From: an uncultured Candidatus Thioglobus sp.
Lineage (GTDB): Bacteria; Pseudomonadota; Gammaproteobacteria; PS1; Pseudothioglobaceae
Direction of reading: 5' to 3'
NCBI GenBank assembly: GCA_905612405.1
Contig: CAJQRX010000057.1
Location: 1-33,658 of the forward strand
DNA length: 33,658 nucleotides
The notes under the pieces were generated by a model, which made no database searches, had not been told where the DNA came from, and saw only the letters and a list, made by a program, of their open reading frames with translations. The position numbers were made by a program, and so were the translations under genes. This document shows positions 1 through 10,298 of the stretch, in pieces (the first letter of the stretch is position 1; each line of letters opens with the position of its first letter).

Positions 1-946
1 AGATGACCTCAATTAACTCAACTATAGCTTCGTCTGTTTTTTCAATATAACTTAGAGGAGCTGTAGTTTTTGTAATTTTAATAATTTGATCTATAGCGCT
101 CTGATATTGGCGGATCGACGTTTTCATGAACTCAGTACTTCCGCCCAGTGAAAAATGAGAAAGTGCTTTTTGAGATAAATGATGAGCCTCATCAAAAACA
201 AAAATACAATCTTCAACCTCAGGAAGAACATTGTTTCCATTAATAATATCAGCTAAGACTAGATCATGATTTGCAATAATTACGTCAGCTTGTGAGGCTT
301 TTTTTCTAGCTTTAAAAAAAGCACAGTCATTATAAAATTCACAATTTTTTGAATTGCATGTAAATCGATTGCAGGCAATCTTTTGCCATAATTTGTTTTC
401 AGGCGGGCTCTCAAGGTCATCAATTTCCCCGCTCCACCTTGTAGCAGAATAGTTATCAGTCATTTCACTTAGAACATCTAATTCATTTTTACTTGGCTTT
501 TCATCCCAAAGAAGAGCGTCATCTATAAGAGAAGGGGAGTTTGAATTATCTTCTGTTAGGTTAATTAAGTTTCGAATACAAACATATCTTGATCTTCCTT
601 TAGCTAAAGCATATTCAAAATCAACTGAAGAATATTTTTCTGCTTCAACAATGTCTTTATTTAGAATTTGTTCTTGCAGTGCTACATTTGCAGATGCTAT
701 AACTAGCTTCTTTTTTGATGCTTTTGCAATAGGCAAGCAGCTGACTAGATACGCCATAGTTTTCCCAGTCCCAGTTGGAGCTTCAACACATATGATTGGG
801 TTTGAATCAGCATACTCACCTGTCAATGTCTTTGAAATTTCAGCAATCATTCTATTTTGAGATGAACGGTTACTGAAATTTGGTAATTGTTTTTTTGCAT
901 CTTCAAAGGAAGAGCGAATCTGCTGTTTAAGTTTTGTTGTAAGCAT
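1..946 (-). CDS. dinG: ATP-dependent DNA helicase DinG, C-terminus cut by window edge
   Basis: This is an XPD-like superfamily 2 DNA helicase that acts on replication or repair intermediates such as R-loops. The frame opens with ATG at 946 and stays open to base 1, so 315 residues are visible and roughly the C-terminal half is missing. The Walker A segment EAPTGTGKT lies near residues 55-63. A cysteine at 123 (YVCIRN) and cysteines at 197, 202 and 208 fit the family's 4Fe-4S site; a further cysteine is at 192. The DEAH box is at 252-255. The N-terminus matches E. coli DinG rather than YoaA, including the segment around MIAEISKTLTGE. It is the last gene of an rlmE-ispB-dinG run, 8 bases after ispB. 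The identification is firm; only the missing end is unknown. Confidence 0.93.
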   Translation of the reverse strand, partial: MLTTKLKQQIRSSFEDAKKQLPNFSNRSSQNRMIAEISKTLTGEYADSNPIICVEAPTGTGKTMAYLVSCLPIAKASKKKLVIASANVALQEQILNKDIVEAEKYSSVDFEYALAKGRSRYVCIRNLINLTEDNSNSPSLIDDALLWDEKPSKNELDVLSEMTDNYSATRWSGEIDDLESPPENKLWQKIACNRFTCNSKNCEFYNDCAFFKARKKASQADVIIANHDLVLADIINGNNVLPEVEDCIFVFDEAHHLSQKALSHFSLGGSTEFMKTSIRQYQSAIDQIIKITKTTAPLSYIEKTDEAIVELIEVI

Positions 947-954
947 TAAGCGTA

Positions 955-1926
955 TTAAGAATTTCTATCTAGTGAAAGTTCACATAATAGTTTTAGTGCA
1001 GAGCGATATTCTGAGTTAGGAATAATCTCAAGAGACTTAAGTGCTAAATTTGATTCATTTTTTGCTACTTTGCGACTATATTCAAATGCATTAACACTAA
1101 GAAGAATATTTACAATATTATCTATATTTGAAGAGTCTGCATTTGTTATGGCATTAGATAGTGTTTCTTTTTCACTTCCTTTCGTAATTTCAAGCGCATA
1201 AATCATTGGCAGGGTAACTTTTCCTTCAGATAAGTCATCACCAACTTCTTTACCAATAACTGAAGAATTTGATTCATAATCTAAGGTGTCATCGATAATC
1301 TGAAAAGCATTACCTAAATGCATTCCAAAACTACCAAGCGCATTAATTATATCTTTATCAGATTCAGATAAGATTCCAGCTATTTGGCATGCAGCCTTAA
1401 AAAGGCAAGCTGTTTTCCTTTCAATCACCTCAAAATATTCTGACTGAGAAACATTAGCATTTTTAATATTTAATAATTGAAGTACCTCTCCTTCTGAAAT
1501 CTGGTTGGTTGCTTTAGACAGGATTTTCATTATTTGCATCGAGTTTGGCTCAACCATAATTTCAAATGCCCTAGAATATAGAAAGTCACCAACTAAAACA
1601 CTTGGAGCATTTCCCCATAATTCATTTGCAGTCTCTTGGCCTCGACGGGTGGATGAGTCATCTACAACATCATCATGAAGAAGCGTTGCAGTATGAATGA
1701 GTTCAATTACTACTGCCATTGAGTAATGATAATCACCTTTATAGTTCGTTGCTCTAGCGCATAAAAGTAGAAGAAGTGGTCTAATTCGCTTTCCACCTGA
1801 ATTGATAATATACTGGCTCATTTGACTAATAAGATCAACATTTGAATCTAGTCGATTAACCAGAATTTCATCCATCATCACTAGGTCGCTCTTCATGAGA
1901 GCATGAATTTCACTAAAATTTTGCAT
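955..1926 (-). CDS. ispB: Polyprenyl (octaprenyl) diphosphate synthase
   Basis: It elongates farnesyl diphosphate with isopentenyl diphosphate to make the side chain of ubiquinone, acting in the cytosol. The protein is 323 residues, the usual length for IspB. Family motifs are visible: GGKRIRP near residues 44-50, the first aspartate-rich motif DDVVD at 85-89, and the second, IDDTLDY, around 211-217, which bind Mg-diphosphate. Bulky residues ahead of the first motif fit a long-chain product, but the chain length (C40 or other) cannot be read from sequence alone. It starts with ATG, 6 bases after rlmE, and is followed 8 bases later by dinG, so co-transcription is likely. Together with dxs and ispG elsewhere in the window it points to the MEP isoprenoid route. 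Confidence 0.93.
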   Translation of the reverse strand: MQNFSEIHALMKSDLVMMDEILVNRLDSNVDLISQMSQYIINSGGKRIRPLLLLLCARATNYKGDYHYSMAVVIELIHTATLLHDDVVDDSSTRRGQETANELWGNAPSVLVGDFLYSRAFEIMVEPNSMQIMKILSKATNQISEGEVLQLLNIKNANVSQSEYFEVIERKTACLFKAACQIAGILSESDKDIINALGSFGMHLGNAFQIIDDTLDYESNSSVIGKEVGDDLSEGKVTLPMIYALEITKGSEKETLSNAITNADSSNIDNIVNILLSVNAFEYSRKVAKNESNLALKSLEIIPNSEYRSALKLLCELSLDRNS

Positions 1927-1932
1927 AAGGAT

Positions 1933-2550
1933 TTATTTTAACTGACTTGCTAATAAATAAACTTCTTTAGATCTAGGACGAGATGCTTTTGGTTTGATTA
2001 CAGAAACTTTTTTGAAAACATTTCTCGCATTTTTAACATATCCATCAAAACCATCACCCTGAAAGACTTTAACGATGAAGCTTCCATTTTTTGATAAGGT
2101 TTTAATAGCCATATCTAAAGCTAATTCAGCTAAATACATTGACTTAGGTTGGTCAACAGATAGTTGGCCGCTCATGTTTGGCGCCATATCAGACAAAACA
2201 GTATCTATTTTATTTCCATCAGTCATTAATATTAAATCATCATATACAGACTGCTCTGTAAAGTCTCCCTGAAGAAAATTAACTCCACTGATTTCTTCAA
2301 TTGGCAAAATATCACTCGCAATTACCTGTCCAGATTTACCTGTAAACTTCACTGCAACTTGTGACCATCCTCCAGGAGCAGCGCCTAAATCTAAAACTTT
2401 GTCACCATTTTTAATAAGCTGGCCTTTTTCAATAATTTCAAGGAGCTTATAGACTGCTCTGCATCGATAGCCTTCTTTTTGTGCTTTTTTTACGTATTCA
2501 TCACTTAAATGTTCTTGCATCCAGCGACGAGAGCTTCCTTTTTTTGCCAC
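1933..2550 (-). CDS. rlmE: 23S rRNA 2'-O-methyltransferase RlmE (FtsJ/RrmJ)
   Basis: It methylates the 2'-OH of U2552 (E. coli numbering) in the ribosomal A loop, using S-adenosylmethionine. The 205-residue protein matches the usual length. The SAM-binding motif [12 protein letters not shown] lies around residues 53-64, and the catalytic K-D-K-E set can be placed at K35, D121 (in DMAPNMSG), K161 (in VKVFQG) and E196. The start codon is GTG at 2550. No ATG or GTG lies close upstream in frame, and the N-terminus (SSRRWMQEH) aligns with the E. coli protein, so this start is accepted. It is the first gene of the rlmE-ispB-dinG run and is divergent from typA across 143 bases. Confidence 0.94.
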   Translation of the reverse strand: MAKKGSSRRWMQEHLSDEYVKKAQKEGYRCRAVYKLLEIIEKGQLIKNGDKVLDLGAAPGGWSQVAVKFTGKSGQVIASDILPIEEISGVNFLQGDFTEQSVYDDLILMTDGNKIDTVLSDMAPNMSGQLSVDQPKSMYLAELALDMAIKTLSKNGSFIVKVFQGDGFDGYVKNARNVFKKVSVIKPKASRPRSKEVYLLASQLK

Positions 2551-2631
2551 AGCTTTAAAAATAAATAGAATATTACATGTATTTTATAAGAGAAGGCTAT
2601 CCAGCAATAGTAAATTGATTTTTGATTTAGC

Positions 2632-2661
2632 TTGGGCTTTGTTGGGTTTTTACGGGATAAT
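2632..2661 (+). promoter_or_regulatory. Candidate sigma70 promoter of typA
   Basis: TTGGGC at 2632-2637 and GATAAT at 2656-2661 are separated by 18 bases. The -10 matches consensus at 5 of 6 positions; the -35 is weak. Transcription would begin near 2668, leaving a leader of about 26 bases before typA, which shows no clear Shine-Dalgarno sequence. Confidence 0.35.
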
Positions 2662-2693
2662 ACGACATCGATTTTTTATGAGTACATTATTAA

Positions 2694-4505
2694 ATGGCAA
2701 GCAATTTAAGAAACATAGCAATTATCGCTCACGTTGATCACGGAAAGACTACGTTAGTAGATAAATTACTTTCTCAATCACAAACTTTTGATGATCGTTT
2801 TAAGGCGACTGACAGAATGATGGATTCTAACGATCTTGAAAAAGAAAGAGGAATTACTATCAGTTCAAAAAATACTGCTATTAAATGGGGCGATTATAGA
2901 ATCAATATTGTTGATACTCCAGGTCACGCTGACTTTGGTGGTGAGGTCGAAAGGGTTCTTTCTATGGTCGACAGTGTATTGCTTTTAGTAGATGCTAGTG
3001 ATGGTCCAATGCCACAAACTCGTTTTGTTACAAAGAAAGCTTTTGAGCAAGGCCTTAACCCAATTGTGGTGATTAATAAGATTGATCGTGACAGTTCTAG
3101 ACCTGACTGGGTAATTGATCAGGTATTCGAGCTTTTTGATCAGTTAGGGGCTACTGAAGAGCAATTAGATTTTCCAGTTATATATGCATCAGCGCTAGGT
3201 GGATACGCATCTACAGATAATAGTGCTAGAGAAGGTGATATGACGCCAATGTTTGAATTAATTGTTGAAAAAGCACCAGCTCCTAAGGTTGATATTGATG
3301 GTCCATTTCAAATGCAAATAACCTCATTGGATTACTCTTCATTTGTTGGCGCTATTGGAATTGGAAGAATCGAAAGAGGTATTGCAAAGAAAAATATGCA
3401 GAATGTTTTAATTTCTCCAGATGGAATTAGGCGCAACGTTAAAATCGTTCAGCTATTAGGTTTTAATGGCCTTGAGAGGCATGATGTTAGTTCTGCTAAT
3501 GCAGGTGATATTGTTGGAGTAGTTGGCATTGAAAACATATCAATATCAGACACGATTTGTGATCCAATTAAAGTTGAGGCACTGCCTCCTTTAAGTGTTG
3601 ATGAGCCAACGGTTAGTATGGCATTTAGAGTTAATGATTCCCCTTTTGCTGGGCTAGACGGAAAATACATAACATCCAGAAATATAAGAGAAAGACTCGA
3701 TAAAGAGCTTATTTATAATGTAGCTTTAAGAGTTGAGAATACTAAAGACTCTTCAGAGTTTGTGGTTTCAGGAAGGGGTGAGCTGCATCTTTCAATTTTG
3801 ATTGAAACCATGCGAAGAGAGGGTTTTGAATTATCAGTAGGCAGACCTCAAGTTATTCTTAAAGAAATTGATGGCGTTACTTGCGAGCCTTTTGAAGATT
3901 TAACGGTAGATGTTGAATCTGTTCACCAGGGCTCAGTGATGGAAAAATTAGGCGAAAGAAAGGCAGAGCTGTCAAATATGACTCCAGACGGAAAAGGCCG
4001 TGTAAAGCTTGATTTTATAATTCCAGCTAGAGGGTTAATTGGATTTCGAACTGAGTTTTTAACAGCAACCACTGGAACTGGCCTTATGTACTCAACATTT
4101 GACTCTTATAGACCCCAAAAAGATGGAAAGATTGGTCAAAGAATGAATGGATCTTTAATTTCAATGAACCAAGGTAAGTCTGTTGCCTATGCGATATTTA
4201 ACTTACAGAAAAGTGGTAAGTTTTTTGTGGGCCATGGTGAGGATATCTATGAAGGTATGGTCGTTGGTATCAATACAAGGGATAAAGATCTTGTAATTAA
4301 TGTCATGAAAGGAAAGCAGTTAACTAATGTGAGGGCATCAGGCACTGATGAGGCGGTTGCATTAACTCCAAAGATTACTTTAGATTTAGAGCAAGCACTC
4401 GAGTTTATTGATGATGATGAGTTAGTAGAAGTTACTCCTCATAGCATTAGAATCCGTAAAAGATTGCTTACTGAAAATCTAAGGAAAAGGTCAAAGAGTT
4501 CATAA
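2694..4505 (+). CDS. typA: Ribosome-associated GTPase TypA/BipA
   Basis: This is a translational GTPase related to EF-G. It binds the ribosome under stress and aids 50S subunit assembly. The protein is 603 residues, normal for the family. The GTPase motifs are all present: AHVDHGKTT at residues 12-20 (G1), RGIT in switch I near 52-55, DTPGHADF at 74-81 (G3) and NKID at 128-131 (G4). Elongation-factor-like domains follow, and the C-terminus is basic (RIRKRLL), as in BipA. It starts with ATG at 2694. An out-of-frame ATG at 2678 is ignored. It stands alone on the plus strand, divergent from rlmE and followed after 67 bases by the RND pump, which has its own -10 candidate. Confidence 0.96.
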   Translation: MASNLRNIAIIAHVDHGKTTLVDKLLSQSQTFDDRFKATDRMMDSNDLEKERGITISSKNTAIKWGDYRINIVDTPGHADFGGEVERVLSMVDSVLLLVDASDGPMPQTRFVTKKAFEQGLNPIVVINKIDRDSSRPDWVIDQVFELFDQLGATEEQLDFPVIYASALGGYASTDNSAREGDMTPMFELIVEKAPAPKVDIDGPFQMQITSLDYSSFVGAIGIGRIERGIAKKNMQNVLISPDGIRRNVKIVQLLGFNGLERHDVSSANAGDIVGVVGIENISISDTICDPIKVEALPPLSVDEPTVSMAFRVNDSPFAGLDGKYITSRNIRERLDKELIYNVALRVENTKDSSEFVVSGRGELHLSILIETMRREGFELSVGRPQVILKEIDGVTCEPFEDLTVDVESVHQGSVMEKLGERKAELSNMTPDGKGRVKLDFIIPARGLIGFRTEFLTATTGTGLMYSTFDSYRPQKDGKIGQRMNGSLISMNQGKSVAYAIFNLQKSGKFFVGHGEDIYEGMVVGINTRDKDLVINVMKGKQLTNVRASGTDEAVALTPKITLDLEQALEFIDDDELVEVTPHSIRIRKRLLTENLRKRSKSS

Positions 4506-4511
4506 ACTCTT
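4494..4511 (+). repeat. Short inverted repeat at the typA stop codon
   Basis: AAGAGTT (4494-4500) and AACTCTT (4505-4511) form a perfect 7-bp stem with a CATA loop that contains the start of the typA stop codon. It is not followed by a T run, so it is at best a weak terminator or an mRNA-end stabilising hairpin. Confidence 0.35.
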
Positions 4512-4535
4512 CACTGTTTCTTCATGCTTCGCCTA

Positions 4536-4541
4536 TATAAT
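4536..4541 (+). promoter_or_regulatory. Candidate -10 box for the RND pump gene
   Basis: A perfect TATAAT lies 31 bases before the ATG of the RND gene. No good -35 is found 16-18 bases upstream, so the assignment rests on the -10 alone. Confidence 0.35.
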
Positions 4542-4572
4542 CATTCGATTTGAGCTATATTAAAATAACATT

Positions 4573-7500
4573 ATGGATTCATTTTTAAATTTTTTAGTTA
4601 GACAAAAAAAGTTTGCCTTAGTCTTTTCTCTTGCCTTTATAGCAATAGGAACGCTTGCAGTTGTTGGAATGCAAAGAGATCAGTTTCCGGCGGTTGATTT
4701 TGAAATCCTTAGTGTTACAACTGCTTATCCTGGAGCATCTCCTGAAGATGTTGAAAAAGCAGTTACAAATGTAATCGAAAAAGAATTGTCAAGCGTTGGT
4801 GGAATTAAGGAAATATCCTCTACCTCTCGTGAAGGTCTCTCATCTATTATTGTTACTTTAGAGGCTGACCTTAAGAATGTTCAGACAGTAAAAAATGATG
4901 TTCGAAATGCCGTAAATCAGGTTAAAAGTTTTCCTGAAGAGGTTACAAACTTGCCCCAAGTAGTTGATTTTAATGTTTCTGAATTCCCAATCATTACTAT
5001 TAATATTGATGGCTCTTTGATAGATTATGATCAGTCAAGGCAAATTACTGATGATCTAGAAACGGCTCTTCTGAAAGTCAAAGGTGTTTCTGCAGTTGAT
5101 AAAAGTGGTTATCTAGATAGTGAAATTCAAATTAAAGTCAATCCAGACATGCTTGATAAATACAACATGTCTATTAATGAGGTTATTTCTGCAATTTCTT
5201 CTAGAAATGCTCGTTTTACGGTTGGAGATAATAACCAACAGGACTTAGAGAAAAATATTGTCATATTGTCTGAATTTGAAAGTGTTGATGATATTAAAAA
5301 TGTTGTTATTAAATCTAGCTTTGATGGCCCAGTTATAAGACTTATTGATATTGCTGAAGTTTTTAGAGGTGAGGAAGAGGAAACATCAATAACGCGAGTA
5401 AACGGAACTAAGGGTTTTATTCTTGAGATTAAAAAAACTAGCCAAGCGGATATTATTAGAACAGCAAAAAGAGTTAAAGAACGAGTATCGGAATTGCAAG
5501 AGTATTACCCAGATGAAATTAACATTTTTTTTACTGACGACTCTTCACTAGCTGTTGCCAATAGGATTGATATAATCCTAAAAAATGGCTATATTGGCCT
5601 TGCACTAGTTCTTGTTGTTTTAGGTGTTTTTCTTTCAATAAAAACTGCATTTTGGGTTGCTGTCAGTATCCCTGTAACTTTATTAGGAACAGTTGCCTTT
5701 ATGGGGCTAACAGGTAACACAATAAACTTAATATCTCTATCAGGTTTTATCATTGTGCTGGGGATTGTAGTGGATGATAGCATTGTTATTGCTGAAAGTA
5801 TTCATCACTACAAGGCAAAGGGAGGAGATCTCTATAAAAACGTTGTCACAGGTCTTAAGCGAGTTATTATGCCTGTAATCACAACCATAATATCGACCAT
5901 GCTTGTGATGTCATCATTTTTCTTAATGTCTGGAACATTAGGAAAGTTTATTTATGTGCTTCCTGTTGTTGTAATATTTGCTTTAGGAATTTCTTTTCTA
6001 GAGATTACCTTTGCTCTGCCAGCTCACCTTGCTACTCAAAAAGTGGAAAAGCAAAAGACTTGGTTTATCCCATTTGAAAATCTTTATAACAGGATGATGC
6101 ACCATGTCTTAAGATGGCGTTATTTAATTGTTCCTTTATTTATTGCTCTTCTAATTTATTCAGCAATTTTTGCTGTCAAAAATATTCCTTTTAATTTATT
6201 TCCTTCAAGGGGTGCTACAGTAATCTTTTCAAATATTGAAACTCCGAATGGAAGCTCAGCTGCCTATACTGAAAATATTGTTATACAGGTTGAAAATATA
6301 ATTGCTAATGAGATAGGTGTTGATATAGATTCTTTTACAAGCAAGATTGGAAGTTATTTTACAAACGTTGCAAATATTAAAATTACTCTTACTCCAACTA
6401 GTGACAGAGAAAGAACAGCTGAAGACATGGCAGATAAGCTTGAAGCTTTAGTCGCAAATGTTGAAGGGGCAGACAAAATTGATATAACTTTAATAGCTCC
6501 TGGGCCGCCTAGAGGGGCTGATATTGAGGTCACACTTGTTTCTGAAAATGATTTTCAGAGAAATTCAGCTGCTAATAAATTTGAAGAGATTCTCAGTGCA
6601 ATTGAAGGTGTTGATGACATAGATCGTAATGATGAGATTGGTAAACCTAGAATTGAGACAGTACTTGATTTTGATGAGATGGCGCGCCTAGGTGTTGACT
6701 ATCAGTCAGTTTATAGACATCTTAGAACAGCATTTTCAGGCTCTTATGTTACTGATATAACTATTGCTGGAAATGAGGAAGATGTCCGGGTTTATATTGG
6801 TGAAAATGATTACACTGAAAATTTCATTAAGAGTACCTCGGTTAAAAATCGTCAAGGCAAATTAATACCAATGAGTCAATTCTCAACGCTTCGTGAAATT
6901 ATGGGGGAGCCTGATTACAATCATTTTGATGGTGATAGGTCCATTAAACTTACTGCAACTATTGATGAGCGGGTGACAAATAAAACCAAAACTTTGAAAG
7001 CCTCCTTGGAGCAGCTAAATCTTCCAGTTAATTTTCCACAAGTATCGATCATTACGGGCGGTGGAGCGCAAGAGCAAATTGACTCATTACAAGATTTTCT
7101 TTATGCTTTTATTGTGGCAATTGTTGGTATTTTCCTTATTCTTGCTATACTATTTAACTCATACTCACAGCCACTTCTTGTTTTAGCAAGCTTTCCATTT
7201 GCACTTATTGGGGTAATTTGGGCATTTTATTTTCACGGTTATTCCCTAAGTTTTTTTGCTCTAACAGGAGCTTTAGGTTTAATGGGGGTTATCGTTAATG
7301 ACTCTTTGGTAATGGTCAGTCATTTAAATTATATTAAGCAAAAAAGTGCTAATCTAGAAGACAAAATTGTTTGGATTGCTAAAGGCTCAAGAGATCGTTT
7401 AAGAGCGGTAGTGCTTACTACTTTAACGACAATGGCTGGAGTATTACCACTTGCTTATGGAGTTGGAGGTAAAGATGAATTTTTACAACCTATGGTTCTT

Positions 7501-7638
7501 GCACTAGGTTATGGATTAATGTTTGGTACGCTTTTAACTTTAGTTCTTTTGCCTTGCATGTATCTCATGAACTATGACTTCATTAATATGCTCGGAAGAA
7601 TTAAAACAAAGTTTTCCAGAAAGAAGCTAGCTGTCTAA
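4573..7638 (+). CDS. RND-superfamily efflux permease, inner membrane
   Basis: This is a proton-driven inner-membrane transporter of the resistance-nodulation-division type (AcrB/MexF-like), 1021 residues long. The topology is the classic duplicated one: a membrane helix at about 12-32, a large periplasmic loop to about 335, helices at about 337-485, one at about 518-535, a second periplasmic loop to about 840, and a final bundle at about 843-1000. The proton-relay pair is present as D401-D402 in GIVVDDSIVIAE. The equivalent second-half segment reads GVIVNDSLVMV (N909-D910), not the AcrB-type lysine version; this is common in some RND subfamilies. No adaptor (MFP) or outer-membrane partner lies in the window. 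The stop codon directly abuts that of ruvA on the other strand. The substrate cannot be inferred. Confidence 0.9.
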   Translation: MDSFLNFLVRQKKFALVFSLAFIAIGTLAVVGMQRDQFPAVDFEILSVTTAYPGASPEDVEKAVTNVIEKELSSVGGIKEISSTSREGLSSIIVTLEADLKNVQTVKNDVRNAVNQVKSFPEEVTNLPQVVDFNVSEFPIITINIDGSLIDYDQSRQITDDLETALLKVKGVSAVDKSGYLDSEIQIKVNPDMLDKYNMSINEVISAISSRNARFTVGDNNQQDLEKNIVILSEFESVDDIKNVVIKSSFDGPVIRLIDIAEVFRGEEEETSITRVNGTKGFILEIKKTSQADIIRTAKRVKERVSELQEYYPDEINIFFTDDSSLAVANRIDIILKNGYIGLALVLVVLGVFLSIKTAFWVAVSIPVTLLGTVAFMGLTGNTINLISLSGFIIVLGIVVDDSIVIAESIHHYKAKGGDLYKNVVTGLKRVIMPVITTIISTMLVMSSFFLMSGTLGKFIYVLPVVVIFALGISFLEITFALPAHLATQKVEKQKTWFIPFENLYNRMMHHVLRWRYLIVPLFIALLIYSAIFAVKNIPFNLFPSRGATVIFSNIETPNGSSAAYTENIVIQVENIIANEIGVDIDSFTSKIGSYFTNVANIKITLTPTSDRERTAEDMADKLEALVANVEGADKIDITLIAPGPPRGADIEVTLVSENDFQRNSAANKFEEILSAIEGVDDIDRNDEIGKPRIETVLDFDEMARLGVDYQSVYRHLRTAFSGSYVTDITIAGNEEDVRVYIGENDYTENFIKSTSVKNRQGKLIPMSQFSTLREIMGEPDYNHFDGDRSIKLTATIDERVTNKTKTLKASLEQLNLPVNFPQVSIITGGGAQEQIDSLQDFLYAFIVAIVGIFLILAILFNSYSQPLLVLASFPFALIGVIWAFYFHGYSLSFFALTGALGLMGVIVNDSLVMVSHLNYIKQKSANLEDKIVWIAKGSRDRLRAVVLTTLTTMAGVLPLAYGVGGKDEFLQPMVLALGYGLMFGTLLTLVLLPCMYLMNYDFINMLGRIKTKFSRKKLAV

Positions 7639-8232
7639 TTATTTGTTTTGAAGTGCTAAGCGAATAAGTTGTTCAGTTGATAGGTTTTGGTCAGAAATTT
7701 TTGAAACCATTTTATTGGCTTCCTTTGTTTTAAAGCCTAGAGACTGAAGCGCCTCAATAGCTTGCATGCTATTTGGATTTCCACTTTGCTTAAATTCATT
7801 CGTGCTACCAGGGCTTCCAACTAATTCAAGCTTACTTAGCCTATCTTGAAGTTCTACAATTAGTTTAAGGGCAGTTTTCTTGCCAATTCCTGGTGTTTTT
7901 GCCAAGAGATCTGCATCCTCATTTGAAATACATTCAATCAGAGCGTTTACAGAAAGGTGTGACAAAATTGCAAGAGCAACTTTAGGACCAACACCGTTAA
8001 CCCTTATTAACTCTCTAAAAATACTTTTTTCATCTTTAGTGATAAACCCAAATAATGTGTGAGCATCTTCTTTGATACTTAGGTGAGTGAACAATAATGT
8101 ATCTTCTGAGGTCTTATCAAGCTGATAAAACGTGGACATAGGGCAAAGTATTTCATAGCCAATACCTCCAACTTCCAGGAGTATTTCGGGCGGGTTCTTA
8201 CTAATAATTTTACCTTTTAGGTGACCAATCAT
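7639..8232 (-). CDS. ruvA: Holliday junction branch-migration protein RuvA
   Basis: RuvA tetramers bind four-way DNA junctions and load the RuvB motor. The protein is 197 residues (E. coli 203). The N-terminal OB domain begins MIGHLKGKI. The acidic pin residues sit at E55-D56 ([10 protein letters not shown]). Two helix-hairpin-helix motifs are visible, VNGVGPKVA at about 78-86 and TPGIGKKTA at about 113-121, followed by a C-terminal three-helix domain that would contact RuvB. The start ATG overlaps the leuD stop (ATGA at 8229-8232), so it should be translationally coupled to leucine genes rather than lying beside ruvC/ruvB as in many proteobacteria. The gene ends exactly where the convergent RND gene ends. 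Confidence 0.96.
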   Translation of the reverse strand: MIGHLKGKIISKNPPEILLEVGGIGYEILCPMSTFYQLDKTSEDTLLFTHLSIKEDAHTLFGFITKDEKSIFRELIRVNGVGPKVALAILSHLSVNALIECISNEDADLLAKTPGIGKKTALKLIVELQDRLSKLELVGSPGSTNEFKQSGNPNSMQAIEALQSLGFKTKEANKMVSKISDQNLSTEQLIRLALQNK

Positions 8233-8843
8233 AACCAGGGGTGCTTCTTGAAGTGTTCTGTTTCAAATAAACGTATTTGATCCTCGTGCTGCAATGTTAA
8301 ACCAATATCATCAAGCCCATTGATAAGTCTTCGTTTTCTTTCAGGGTCAACATCAAATCTAAAAGAATGCTCATCTGTCGTTACACTTTGGTCATCAAGA
8401 CTAATAACTATTTTCCCAGTATATTCAAACAGCTCATCGACAATCTCGTTACTTAAAACAACTGGAAGAATGCCATTTTTAAAGCAGTTGTTATAGAAGA
8501 TATCAGCAAAGCTAGGTGCAATAATTGCTCTAAATCCAAAGTCTTCTAATGCCCATGGAGCATGCTCTCTAGAGGATCCACAGCCAAAGTTTCTTCTGGT
8601 TAATAAAATTTGTGCCTCTGAGTACTTAGGATTATTTAATATAAAATCAGGGTTTATTGGCCGCTTTGAATTATCCATACCAGGCTCACCATGATCTAAA
8701 TAACGCCATTCATCAAATAAGTTAGGTCCAAATCCACTTTTTTTAATGGATTTTAAGAACTGTTTTGGAATGATTGCATCTGTATCAATATTTGCTCGAT
8801 CTAAAGGCGTAGCAATAGAGCTCAAAGAGGTAAATTTTTTCAT
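8229..8843 (-). CDS. leuD: 3-isopropylmalate dehydratase small subunit
   Basis: LeuD pairs with LeuC to isomerise 2-isopropylmalate to 3-isopropylmalate in leucine synthesis. The protein is 204 residues, standard length. Diagnostic segments are the opening [13 protein letters not shown] around residues 19-31 and the substrate-site stretch [17 protein letters not shown] around 83-99. The start overlaps the leuC stop by four bases (ATGA at 8840-8843), and the stop overlaps the ruvA start in the same way, so leuC-leuD-ruvA form one translationally coupled transcript. leuA and leuB are not in the window. Confidence 0.97.
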   Translation of the reverse strand: MKKFTSLSSIATPLDRANIDTDAIIPKQFLKSIKKSGFGPNLFDEWRYLDHGEPGMDNSKRPINPDFILNNPKYSEAQILLTRRNFGCGSSREHAPWALEDFGFRAIIAPSFADIFYNNCFKNGILPVVLSNEIVDELFEYTGKIVISLDDQSVTTDEHSFRFDVDPERKRRLINGLDDIGLTLQHEDQIRLFETEHFKKHPWL

Positions 8844-10243
8844 AATTTGACCCCTGAAAAATGACCTGCAATAGCGCTTGCTGCTGCAATTGCTGGACTT
8901 ACTAGATGAGTAAACGATCCCTGTCCTTGTCTCCCTTCAAAATTTCTATTTGACGTGCTCGCGCATCTCTCGCCTACTTCTAGTTTATCTGCATTCATTG
9001 CAAGACACATTGAGCATCCTGGCTCCCGCCATTCAAACCCTGCATCTTTGAAAATTTTATCAAGCCCTTCGTCTTCAGCTTGTTTTTTTACAAGTCCAGA
9101 GCCCGGAACTACAAGTGCAAGTTTTATATTGTTCGCAATTTTTTTACCCTTGGCAACTGAAGCTGCTATTCTTAAATCTTCAATTCTTGAGTTAGTACAA
9201 GAGCCAATAAATACTTTATCTATTGCAACTGAACTCATTGAAGTGTTTGGCTCTAAATGAATATACTTTAAAGCATTACGAATACTTTCAGCCTTAACCT
9301 CATCCTTTTCTAATTGAGGATCAGGCGTTGAACCATTAATATCAACAACCATTTCTGGAGATGTGCCCCAAGTTACTTGAGGATTAATAAGGTTTGCATC
9401 AATTAATATTGATTCATCAAAATTTGAATCTGGATCACTATGAAGAGTTTTCCAATACTCTACAGCTAAGTCCCAATACTTTCCTTTTGGTGAAAAAGGC
9501 CTGCCCTTAACATAGCTAATGGTTTTATCATCAACTGCAACAATTCCAACCTTTGCTCCAGCTTCAATTGACATATTGCATAGTGTCATTCGACCTTCAA
9601 TACTCATACTCTGAATTGTCGAGCCACAGAATTCAATTGCAAATCCAGTTCCGCCTGCTGTACCTATTTTTCCAATTATGTACAATGCAACATCTTTAGA
9701 GCTTACATTGTTTGCTAGTGGACCATTAATTTCAATCTTCATATTTTTAGCTTTATTCTGCCATAAACACCCAGTTGCAAGGACATGCTCAACTTCAGAA
9801 GTTCCAATACCAAAAGCTAACGCTCCAAGTGCGCCATGAGTTGTTGTATGCGAATCGCCACAAACGATACTCATTCCAGGAAGTGTTGCGCCCTGTTCGG
9901 GCCCAATAACATGGACAATACCTTGACGAATGTCATTCATTTGAATTTCATTTATTTCAAATGTTTCACAATTCTTATCTAGGGTTTCAACCTGAAGTCT
10001 TGAGATCGGGTCAGTAATACTGCTAACTCCACTTGATCTTTCTGTAGTTGGAACATTATGATCAGGAACAGCTAGGTTAGACTCATTGCGCCAAATTTTT
10101 CTTCCAGCTAAAGCAAGGCCTTCAAATGCTTGTGGTGAAGTAACCTCATGAATTAGCTGACGATCAATATAAATAAGCGATGCCCCATCTTGGTCATGGA
10201 CCATATGAGCGCTCATTAATTTATCGTAGAGTGTTTCAGACAT
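8840..10243 (-). CDS. leuC: 3-isopropylmalate dehydratase large subunit
   Basis: This is the aconitase-family Fe-S subunit of isopropylmalate isomerase, 467 residues long. The 4Fe-4S ligands are C349 (in FIGSCTNSR), C410 and C413 (in PGCSMC), at the positions expected for the family. The [20 protein letters not shown] stretch around residues 128-147 is characteristic. It starts with ATG at 10243 and is the first gene of leuC-leuD-ruvA. The 133-base region upstream is shared with the divergent amidotransferase gene and holds an 8-bp dyad over both candidate promoters. No leucine-rich leader peptide is seen, so attenuation of the E. coli type is not supported. Confidence 0.97.
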   Translation of the reverse strand: MSETLYDKLMSAHMVHDQDGASLIYIDRQLIHEVTSPQAFEGLALAGRKIWRNESNLAVPDHNVPTTERSSGVSSITDPISRLQVETLDKNCETFEINEIQMNDIRQGIVHVIGPEQGATLPGMSIVCGDSHTTTHGALGALAFGIGTSEVEHVLATGCLWQNKAKNMKIEINGPLANNVSSKDVALYIIGKIGTAGGTGFAIEFCGSTIQSMSIEGRMTLCNMSIEAGAKVGIVAVDDKTISYVKGRPFSPKGKYWDLAVEYWKTLHSDPDSNFDESILIDANLINPQVTWGTSPEMVVDINGSTPDPQLEKDEVKAESIRNALKYIHLEPNTSMSSVAIDKVFIGSCTNSRIEDLRIAASVAKGKKIANNIKLALVVPGSGLVKKQAEDEGLDKIFKDAGFEWREPGCSMCLAMNADKLEVGERCASTSNRNFEGRQGQGSFTHLVSPAIAAASAIAGHFSGVKL

Positions 10244-10298
10244 TATTTGTAAGTAATACTTGATAAAATGACTATTTTACATTTCTAACATAGCCTCA

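Noticed and set aside
2678-2692. ATG at 2678 as an alternative typA start
   Set aside because: It is 16 bases upstream and out of frame with typA.
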